Shown here: in pieces, positions 1-5,522 of the stretch
Layout: every line of letters starts with the position of its first letter
Position numbering within the stretch: the first letter of the stretch is position 1
From: Lachnospira sp.
GTDB taxonomy: Bacteria; Bacillota; Clostridia; Lachnospirales; Lachnospiraceae
Reading direction: 5' to 3'
Assembly (NCBI GenBank): GCA_017626275.1
Contig: JAGAJD010000264.1
Span: 1-6,798 of the forward strand
Length of the DNA: 6,798 bases
Notes under the pieces: generated by a model
Seen by the model: the letters and a program-made list of their open reading frames with translations, nothing else
What the model was told of the DNA's origin: nothing
Databases searched by the model: none
Translations under genes and position numbers: made by a program

Positions 1-1088
1 ACGTTAATTCCATAAGAAAGGTAGATGTGCTTGACCTTCTGGGAAGAGATCCGATTGAAGTTGATTTAGAGTCAATTATGGGATATGTAAAGGGAAAGAC
101 TATCCTTGTTACAGGCGGAGGCGGCTCAATCGGTTCTGAGCTTTGCCGTCAGCTTGTAAGCCATAAGCCTAAATGTCTTATTATTTTTGATATATATGAA
201 AATAACGCATATGAGATTCAGCAGGAATTAAAGATGAGCTATCCTGATGCAAATGTGGTAACTCTGATAGGTTCAATCAGAAATACATCAAGGTTAGAGA
301 GTGTTTTTTCTGAATACAGACCGGATATTGTATACCATGCAGCGGCACACAAGCATGTACCGTTGATGGAGGACAGCCCGAATGAGGCGGTAAAGAATAA
401 TGTTGTCGGAACATGGAATGTGGCAAATATGGCGGATAAGTACGGTGTCGGAAAATTTGTTATGATTTCTACCGACAAAGCGGTAAATCCTACAAATGTC
501 ATGGGTGCTACAAAGAGAATATGTGAAATGATTATTCAGGCATATAACGAGCGTTCAAAGACAGATTTCGTTGCAGTACGTTTTGGAAATGTACTCGGAA
601 GCAACGGTTCTGTAATTCCTCTGTTTAAAAAGCAGATTGAGGCGGGGGGTCCTGTGACGGTGACAGATCCTAATATTATAAGATATTTTATGACGATACC
701 GGAGGCGGTGTCTTTGGTGCTTCAGGCAGGAGCATATGCAAAGGGCGGAGAAATCTTTATTCTTGATATGGGCGAGCCTGTAAAGATTGATGATTTGGCA
801 AAGAATCTTATCCGTCTTTCGGGATATACTCTAGGCGTCAATATGGAGATTAAATACACAGGCTTAAGACCGGGTGAGAAGTTATATGAAGAGCTTCTGA
901 TGAAGGAAGAGGGCCTGCAGAGTACGGCAAATAAGCTTATTCACATCGGAAAGCCGATTGAATTTGATAAGGAGCATTTCTTTGAGAATCTTGAGGAATT
1001 AAAGAATGTGGCATATTCCGAAGAAGGAGATATTCGTGTGCTTATAAAGAAAGTGGCACCGACCTATAAGCCAAAGAAAGATTGTTAA
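1..1088 (+). CDS. Nucleotide-sugar 4,6-dehydratase/epimerase, CapD/WbpM/PglF type (5' truncated by window edge)
   Basis: This is the catalytic C-terminal part of a polysaccharide biosynthesis protein of the extended SDR class. It probably converts a UDP-N-acetylhexosamine to its 4-keto-6-deoxy derivative for surface glycan synthesis. The frame is open to the left edge (from base 3), reading VNSIRKVDV before LDLLGRDPIEVD. That linker sits in the middle of long family members, just after their membrane and first nucleotide-binding domains, so the GTG at 27 is an internal valine. Counting from that valine, the cofactor loop TGGGGSIG is at residues 29-36. A STDK motif lies at 148-151, and the usual catalytic YxxxK reads MxxxK (Met159, Lys163). 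This Tyr-to-Met change is known in the long WbpM-like class. RFGNVLGS, the LRPGEKLYEELL substrate-side motif and a VAPTY C-terminus also fit. About 361 residues are visible; full members have roughly 600. Exact substrate and stereochemistry cannot be read from sequence. Confidence 0.93.
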   Translation, partial: VNSIRKVDVLDLLGRDPIEVDLESIMGYVKGKTILVTGGGGSIGSELCRQLVSHKPKCLIIFDIYENNAYEIQQELKMSYPDANVVTLIGSIRNTSRLESVFSEYRPDIVYHAAAHKHVPLMEDSPNEAVKNNVVGTWNVANMADKYGVGKFVMISTDKAVNPTNVMGATKRICEMIIQAYNERSKTDFVAVRFGNVLGSNGSVIPLFKKQIEAGGPVTVTDPNIIRYFMTIPEAVSLVLQAGAYAKGGEIFILDMGEPVKIDDLAKNLIRLSGYTLGVNMEIKYTGLRPGEKLYEELLMKEEGLQSTANKLIHIGKPIEFDKEHFFENLEELKNVAYSEEGDIRVLIKKVAPTYKPKKDC

Positions 1089-1110
1089 GACCGCAGACAA
1101 AGGCGGCGCA

Positions 1111-1116
1111 AAGGAG
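1111..1116 (+). promoter_or_regulatory. Ribosome binding site deciding the start of the first glycosyltransferase
   Basis: AAGGAG lies 4 nt before the ATG at 1121. It supports that ATG over the in-frame TTG at 1082, which would overlap the preceding gene and add 13 residues of non-family-like sequence. Confidence 0.75.
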
Positions 1117-1120
1117 CAAA

Positions 1121-2209
1121 ATGAGCAGATATTATGTCATTGATGGAAGTTTTCTTTTAGAGCCTCCGCTGGGCGTTCAGCGTTATGCGTGTGAGATTAC
1201 AAAACAGTTGGACAGGCTTTTGCCGGAAATATCCGATAAGGTGAAATTAGAGCTTGTAATACCTGATACAGCCGGGGCATATTCGGGTGCAGATATTAAG
1301 GATTTGCAGAAAAATTATGATAATATCCGCATAGAAAGCTTTGGAAGCAGGACGGGGAGAGCGTGGGAGCAGATTGATTATCCGCAGTATTTAAGGAAAA
1401 AAAGGGCGAAGGGCATAAGTCTTTGCAACACATTTCCTTTACAGCAAAAAGGCGGAATAGTATGTATTCACGATATTGTTTTTCAGACGCACCCTGAGTA
1501 TTTTATTGAGCCGGGCGACTGGCATGAGATTTTGTTCAGAAAAATGATGTATAAACATGCATTTAAAAGTGCGGACAAGGTTATTACCGTGAGCAATTTT
1601 TCACGAAATGAGATTCTTGAAAATTACCGCCTTAAAAATCCTGATATCTGTGTGGCAGGAAATGCATGGCAGCATTATGACCGTGAAGATACGGACGAAA
1701 CAATATTTGATGAATATCCTCAGATTAAGCGTAAAGAATATTATTATTATCTTGCGTCTCTTGCACCTAATAAGAATCTTAAATGGATTCTTGAAAATGC
1801 AAAGGAGAATCCTGAAAGGCTGTATGTGCTGTCAGGAAAGTCGTTAGGTGATAATTCGGGTGTTGAAAAGCTTGATAATGTTTTGTGTACGGGATATGTC
1901 TCTGACGCAGCGGCAAGAGCGCTTATGAGAGACTGTAAGGCATTTCTGTTTCCGTCAACTTATGAGGGCTTTGGGATTCCGCCAATGGAAGCACTGTGCA
2001 TGGGCGCTAAAATTGTGCTTGGAAATATACCAAGCCTTAAGGAAATATACAAAAATGCGGCATATTATATAGATTGTGATAATCCGCACTGCGATGTGGA
2101 CAGGCTGATTAGTGAAAAGCGGACAGACCCGCCTGAAACAGTGCTTTCAAGATACTCATGGGAAAAATCGGCAGAGAAAATCGCAGATATTTTGACAAAG
2201 ATTAATTAA
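1121..2209 (+). CDS. GT4-family glycosyltransferase (first of three)
   Basis: A retaining GT-B fold glycosyltransferase of 362 residues, predicted to act on the cytoplasmic face and transfer a sugar from a nucleotide donor to a growing lipid-linked glycan. The N-terminal domain has the family's GVQRY acceptor-side loop early in the chain and an IHD motif (His117-Asp118), followed by FQTHPEYF. The C-terminal donor domain has LAPNKNL with Lys218, and FPSTYEGFGIPPMEAL, which contains the E-x7-E signature (Glu282, Glu290). It resembles mannosyl/rhamnosyl transferases of the WbpY/MtfB style, but I cannot assign the sugar. The start is set by the ribosome binding site at 1111. There are 32 nt after the dehydratase stop and no visible terminator, so co-transcription with the upstream gene is likely. 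A run of four tyrosines precedes the donor domain and has no obvious significance. Confidence is high for the family and low for specificity. Confidence 0.9.
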   Translation: MSRYYVIDGSFLLEPPLGVQRYACEITKQLDRLLPEISDKVKLELVIPDTAGAYSGADIKDLQKNYDNIRIESFGSRTGRAWEQIDYPQYLRKKRAKGISLCNTFPLQQKGGIVCIHDIVFQTHPEYFIEPGDWHEILFRKMMYKHAFKSADKVITVSNFSRNEILENYRLKNPDICVAGNAWQHYDREDTDETIFDEYPQIKRKEYYYYLASLAPNKNLKWILENAKENPERLYVLSGKSLGDNSGVEKLDNVLCTGYVSDAAARALMRDCKAFLFPSTYEGFGIPPMEALCMGAKIVLGNIPSLKEIYKNAAYYIDCDNPHCDVDRLISEKRTDPPETVLSRYSWEKSAEKIADILTKIN

Positions 2210-2220
2210 ACTAGTATTAT
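2192..2220 (+). promoter_or_regulatory. Predicted sigma-A (vegetative) promoter inside the operon
   Basis: TTGACA at 2192-2197 matches the -35 consensus exactly. A 17-nt spacer follows, then TATTAT at 2215-2220, a 5-of-6 match to the -10 consensus. The -35 box lies inside the last codons of the upstream glycosyltransferase and the -10 box lies just past its stop codon. Transcription would start near 2226-2228, giving a leader of about 105 nt before the next gene. It could supply extra or independent expression of the second and third glycosyltransferases and the exporter. There is no TG extension of the -10 box. This is a motif prediction only. Confidence 0.6.
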
Positions 2221-2229
2221 GGTAATGGC

Positions 2230-2310
2230 ATGGCTGAACTGTTATATATTATGATACAGTTGGAGAATAAATTTATTGTGGTTGGTTATGATGTAGATAA
2301 ATGCCGCTAA
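2230..2310 (+). other. Possible short upstream reading frame in the leader
   Basis: A short frame runs from ATG at 2230 (26 codons) or ATG at 2251 (19 codons, MIQLENKFIVVGYDVDKCR) to the TAA at 2308-2310. It is in the same frame as the following glycosyltransferase and is separated from it by that single stop. Neither ATG has a good Shine-Dalgarno sequence; a GGAG at 2262-2265 sits 12 nt before an in-frame GTG at 2278. I recognise no protein family. It may be a leader peptide, a remnant, or chance. Confidence 0.2.
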
Positions 2311-2316
2311 AGCGGC
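2303..2316 (+). promoter_or_regulatory. Small GC-rich hairpin in the leader of the second glycosyltransferase
   Basis: The sequence gccgctaaagcggc is a perfect inverted repeat that can form five G-C pairs closed by a TAAA loop. It stands out in otherwise AT-rich DNA. The stop codon of the short upstream frame (2308-2310) falls in the loop, and the 3' arm ends a few bases before the ATG at 2320. No T-run follows, so it is not an intrinsic terminator. A role in controlling translation start is possible but unproven. Confidence 0.4.
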
Positions 2317-2331
2317 GGAATGGGGATTATT

Positions 2332-3429
2332 ATGAAGATTGCAGTAGATGCCCGTACGCTTGGCAGCAGACCGAGCGGCGTGGGAATGTATCTGAACGAT
2401 TTTCTTAAGGTATTGATGAAATATCCTGAATTTGAGTTTGTTCTGCTGTCCGATGTGGCAGAGAGTGAATATATTAAATATTTTATGAAAAGCGGAATCA
2501 GGGTAGTTACGCAGGGAAAGCCTGTATACAGAAGTGCCGGAGTGTATTCTTATTTTGCTTTTATACAGAAGCAGTTAAATGAAATACAGCCTGATTTATT
2601 CTGGGAGGTAAATACGGTAATTCCGATTCACCTTAAGGGTGGTTTTAAGACAATGATTACCGTTCATGATATGTTTCCGATTGAATATGTGGAATATTTC
2701 GGAAGAGTTTACAGCCTGTATTTTAAATACAGCCTGAAAAATACATTGAAATATACGGATATGATTCTGTATAATTCACAGCAGACAAAAAAGACAACTC
2801 AGAAAATTTTCCCGATTGCCGGAAAAAAGGCAAACTGCAACGCTTATATAATTGCCAATCCGTTAAAAGATAAATGGGAGCTCCACGATAAAGATTATTT
2901 TCTTTATGTGGGCAATATGGAGAAGCGCAAGGGCGTTGATTTATTGTTAAAGGGTTATCAAAGATACCGCAGGCTCGGAGGAACAAAAAATCTTATTCTT
3001 GCAGGAAAAATGCAGGAGGAGGATATTAATAAGCTTCTTAAGGAAACGCTTGGCAATACTCATGGAATCACATATCTTGATTACGTCGGTCATGACAGGA
3101 AGCATGAGCTTTTTGCAGACTGTTCATGCTTTGTGTTTCCGTCTAAGGCGGAGGGATTTGGTATGCCGCTGATTGAGGTTATGAAGTTTAAGAAGCCTAT
3201 ACTTGTGGGAAATCTTGATATATATGATGAGATTATAGGAACAGAAGTAAATAAATTTGACTTGAATTGTGATGAGAGACAGCAGATTGAAAATCTTGCC
3301 AATGCAATGCTTAATTTTAGCAGCAGTGTAAATGAAACTGCTTACGAGGAAACTGTTGCAAGATATTCACCGGACAGGCTTGGAAAAATAGTCAGGGATT
3401 TTATTTTAAGTGAGATGAAAGAGAAATGA
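2332..3429 (+). CDS. GT4-family glycosyltransferase (second of three)
   Basis: A GT-B fold retaining glycosyltransferase of 365 residues, probably cytoplasmic or membrane-associated and adding a sugar to the same glycan as its neighbours. I chose the ATG at 2332 because MKIAVDARTL is a standard N-terminus for this family and GGGGA lies 5 nt upstream. The in-frame ATG at 2320 would add only MGII and has a weaker binding site. The N-terminal domain has SGVGMY near the start and VHD (His112-Asp113) followed by MFPIEYVEYF. The donor domain has YVGNMEKRKG (Arg199/Lys200 region) and FPSKAEGFGMPLIEVM, with the E-x7-E pair Glu274 and Glu282. It is similar in architecture to the gene at 1121 but clearly diverged, so it probably makes a different linkage. 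It follows the internal promoter and leader, and its stop overlaps the next gene's ribosome binding site. Donor and acceptor are unknown. Confidence 0.9.
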   Translation: MKIAVDARTLGSRPSGVGMYLNDFLKVLMKYPEFEFVLLSDVAESEYIKYFMKSGIRVVTQGKPVYRSAGVYSYFAFIQKQLNEIQPDLFWEVNTVIPIHLKGGFKTMITVHDMFPIEYVEYFGRVYSLYFKYSLKNTLKYTDMILYNSQQTKKTTQKIFPIAGKKANCNAYIIANPLKDKWELHDKDYFLYVGNMEKRKGVDLLLKGYQRYRRLGGTKNLILAGKMQEEDINKLLKETLGNTHGITYLDYVGHDRKHELFADCSCFVFPSKAEGFGMPLIEVMKFKKPILVGNLDIYDEIIGTEVNKFDLNCDERQQIENLANAMLNFSSSVNETAYEETVARYSPDRLGKIVRDFILSEMKEK

Positions 3430-3431
3430 GG
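3428..3431 (+). promoter_or_regulatory. Ribosome binding site overlapping the upstream stop codon
   Basis: GAGG begins within the TGA stop (3427-3429) of the second glycosyltransferase and lies 5 nt before the ATG at 3437. This arrangement usually means translational coupling of the two genes. Confidence 0.7.
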
Positions 3432-3436
3432 TAAAA

Positions 3437-4711
3437 ATGAGTCTTTCAAAGATTGCATTGGATATGGCGGAAAAGGTAAGACCGATACTTGTGGCAGTGC
3501 TGCCGCAGAGACTTTTAAGCGATATTAAGGCGAAGGTCATATCAAAGGGGGCAAAGGAACTTGAAAAAACCGAGATTAAGCCTTTTGAACCTGACAGGTA
3601 TCCGGGCGGAATTAATCTTGTCGGCAGCATAAAGAGCGATACGGGACTTGGCCAGAGTATGCGCCTTGTGGCACATATTATTGAACACAGCAGTTGGGAT
3701 TATACTGTATATGAATATTTTGTGCCGCCGGGTGACAGTATGAATAATACTGATTACGATAGTAAGATTTCCAATGAGTTTAAATATAATGTCAATCTGA
3801 TACATGTAAATCCAAGTGAGTTTCCGCTTGCATTTATGAATGTGGGAAAGGAACATTGGGATTACCGTTATAATATAGGCTACTGGCTTTGGGAGCTGGA
3901 AGAATTTCCGGAGGAATGGATTCCGGCATTTCATCTGTTAGACGAGGTGTGGACGCCGTCGGAATTTATCTCAAACACGCTGAGAAAATATACGGACAAG
4001 CCGGTGTATACATTGCCTTACAGTGTAACGGCGCCGACAGACCCGGCGTTTGACAGAAAATATTTCGGACTGCCCGAGGATAAATTCTTATTTATGATGA
4101 TGTTTGACAGCGGAAGCGGCATGGTAAGAAAGAATCCGATAGGGGCGATTGAAGCATTTAAAAAGGCATTTGGCAGGGAAAATAAGCAGGCAGGTCTTGT
4201 AATAAAGCTTAATGCTTCAGAGCAAAGCGAAAAAGATATGGAATATATACGCTCAATACTTGACGGATATGATAATATATATTTTATATGCACAACCTTA
4301 AATAAGGTGGAAGTAAACAGCCTTACAGCCTGTGTTGACGTCTTTGTGTCTCTGCACAGGGCAGAGGGCTTCGGACTGGTTATGGCGGAGGCGATGCTTG
4401 TTGGTACTCCCGTCATTGCTACGAACTGGTCTGCAAATACGGAATTTATGAGTGAAGAGACAGCATGCATGGTTGACTATCAGATGAAAACGCTTGAAAA
4501 GGATATTCCGCCGTTTAAAAAGGGATATCACTGGGCAGATGCAGACACCGGTATGGCGGCTTCATATATGAAAAGATTATACGAAGATCGTGCATTTTAT
4601 GAGGACAAGAGGAAACGTGCATTGGAACATATCAGACAAAAGCTTGGAATACAGCGTTCTGTTGCATTGATGGAGGATAGACTTAAACAGATATTGGAGG
4701 AAAGAAAGTGA
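3437..4711 (+). CDS. GT4-family glycosyltransferase with N-terminal extension (third of three)
   Basis: A GT-B glycosyltransferase of 424 residues from a different GT4 subgroup than its two neighbours. The first 55 or so residues form an extra segment with alternating hydrophobic and basic residues (KIALDMAEKVRPILVAVL, then lysine-rich), which may be an amphipathic membrane-association helix. The fold begins near INLVGSIKSDTGLGQS (GLGQS at 70-74), the nucleotide-sugar transferase loop. The subgroup-typical GYWLWELEEFPEEW is at about 148-161, followed by DEVWTPSEF. The donor domain has a FDSGSGMVRKNP segment (Arg231-Lys232) and HRAEGFGLVMAEAM, with the E-x7-E pair Glu310 and Glu318. A GYHWADAD stretch near 366-373 is also seen in relatives. 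The start has a good binding site. The stop overlaps the exporter gene by 4 nt, which ties this enzyme to export. It may add the last or repeating residues, but that is inference. Confidence 0.9.
   Translation: MSLSKIALDMAEKVRPILVAVLPQRLLSDIKAKVISKGAKELEKTEIKPFEPDRYPGGINLVGSIKSDTGLGQSMRLVAHIIEHSSWDYTVYEYFVPPGDSMNNTDYDSKISNEFKYNVNLIHVNPSEFPLAFMNVGKEHWDYRYNIGYWLWELEEFPEEWIPAFHLLDEVWTPSEFISNTLRKYTDKPVYTLPYSVTAPTDPAFDRKYFGLPEDKFLFMMMFDSGSGMVRKNPIGAIEAFKKAFGRENKQAGLVIKLNASEQSEKDMEYIRSILDGYDNIYFICTTLNKVEVNSLTACVDVFVSLHRAEGFGLVMAEAMLVGTPVIATNWSANTEFMSEETACMVDYQMKTLEKDIPPFKKGYHWADADTGMAASYMKRLYEDRAFYEDKRKRALEHIRQKLGIQRSVALMEDRLKQILEERK
4696..4700 (+). promoter_or_regulatory. Strong ribosome binding site for the exporter membrane subunit
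   Basis: GGAGG lies 7 nt before the GTG at 4708, an ideal spacing. It supports the GTG start and the overlapping GTGA junction with the preceding stop. Confidence 0.8.
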
Positions 4712-5499
4712 AGCATATAAAAGAATTATATGAATACAGGCAGATGATTTTCAGCCTTGTAAAGAAGGATTTGAGAGGAAGATATAAGGGTTCTGTGCTT
4801 GGATTTTTGTGGACATTTATTAATCCTCTTTTACAGCTTGTTGTTTTCACATTAGTATTTTCAATTATTATGAGAGCCGGCTATGAACAGTATTATCTGT
4901 TCTTATTTGTTGCGCTCGTGCCGTGGATGTTTTTTGCTTCCAGTGTACAGGACGGCTCTACAAGTATTCTTCGTGAGAAGGATATGGTTAAAAAAATATA
5001 TTTTCCGAGAGAGGTACTTCCTATTGCGACAGTTACAAGCGGATTTGTAAATATGCTTTTAACCTTTATCGTAATTTTTGTGGTACTGCTTATAAGCGGA
5101 AGAGGAATTAATCCGCTTGCGCTGTGCTGTCTTCCTATTGTAATGATTGTGGAATACATACTTTGCATGGGGATTGCATTGATTGTTGCGGCATTGACGG
5201 TATACTTAAGAGACTTGCAGTATATTTTGGGAATTCTTGTCATGGCACTGCAGTATCTCACACCTGTTATGTATGGAGTTGATATGGTGGAAAATTCATC
5301 TGCTCCCGATTACTGTGTGTTTTTATTTAACTTAAATCCGATGACGCCCGTTATAAATATTTACAGAGACATTTTATACTATAAGACGGTTCCTGAACTG
5401 CAGACGCTTTTGGTGGCACTTGGAATGGGAATTTTGTTTATTGTAATCGGTGAGTTTTTGTTTAAGAAGCTGCAAAAGGGATTTGCGGAGAATTTCTAA
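4708..5499 (+). CDS. wzm: ABC-2 polysaccharide exporter, membrane subunit (Wzm/TagG type)
   Basis: An integral membrane permease of 263 residues, the usual family size. It should pair with the ATPase encoded next to form a (Wzm)2(Wzt)2 channel that moves a lipid-linked polysaccharide across the cytoplasmic membrane. An N-terminal amphipathic interface segment leads into KDLRGRYKGSVLGFLWTFINP (residues 20-40), the hallmark of the ABC-2 polysaccharide/teichoic acid permeases. Hydrophobic segments lie at about 30-55, 62-80, 105-130, 137-163, 170-190 and 233-252, giving six membrane helices. KKIYFPREVLP (95-105) is the conserved cytoplasmic coupling region, and YLRDLQYI plus TPVMY are also family motifs. 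Translation starts at GTG, overlapping the glycosyltransferase stop (GTGA). In a Gram-positive it could also be called TagG, but the partner's C-terminal domain favours a Wzm-like role. Confidence 0.95.
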   Translation: MKHIKELYEYRQMIFSLVKKDLRGRYKGSVLGFLWTFINPLLQLVVFTLVFSIIMRAGYEQYYLFLFVALVPWMFFASSVQDGSTSILREKDMVKKIYFPREVLPIATVTSGFVNMLLTFIVIFVVLLISGRGINPLALCCLPIVMIVEYILCMGIALIVAALTVYLRDLQYILGILVMALQYLTPVMYGVDMVENSSAPDYCVFLFNLNPMTPVINIYRDILYYKTVPELQTLLVALGMGILFIVIGEFLFKKLQKGFAENF

Positions 5500-5502
5500 A
5501 GT

Positions 5503-5509
5503 GGAAAGG
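5503..5509 (+). promoter_or_regulatory. Weak, distant ribosome binding site for the exporter ATPase
   Basis: GGAAAGG is the only purine-rich candidate before the ATG at 5523, leaving 13 nt between them, longer than ideal. The next in-frame ATG at 5526 is further still, and no other in-frame start upstream is available. Translation of this gene may therefore be weaker than that of the permease or depend on coupling. Confidence 0.4.
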
Positions 5510-5522
5510 CTGTGTTTCAGAT

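Noticed and set aside
27..29. GTG at 27 as the start of the dehydratase gene
   Set aside because: The frame is open to the window edge and the residues before it (IRKVDV) continue the family's inter-domain linker, so this is an internal valine.
644..649. Run of six G bases as a phase-variation tract
   Set aside because: Six bases is too short for strong slippage and the run encodes a normal Ala-Gly-Gly stretch of the family.
1082..1084. TTG at 1082 as the start of the first glycosyltransferase
   Set aside because: It overlaps the upstream gene, lacks a binding site, and adds 13 residues unlike the family N-terminus; the ATG at 1121 has AAGGAG upstream.
1738..1752. ATT/TAT triplet repeat in the first glycosyltransferase
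   Set aside because: It simply encodes four tyrosines in a beta strand before the donor domain; the tract is short and not convincing as a variable repeat.
2019..2035. Inverted repeat cttgg/ccaag inside the first glycosyltransferase
   Set aside because: A five-base stem within coding sequence is expected by chance and has no accompanying signal.
2303..2316. Hairpin as an intrinsic terminator after the first glycosyltransferase
   Set aside because: The stem is only five to six pairs and is followed by ggaatgggg, not a T-run.
4018..4470. Long open frame on the minus strand
   Set aside because: It lies wholly inside the third glycosyltransferase gene, its translation has no recognisable domain, and the + strand frame carries all the family motifs. 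The same applies to the minus-strand frames at 239-502, 3542-3934, 4893-5261 and 6291-6764.
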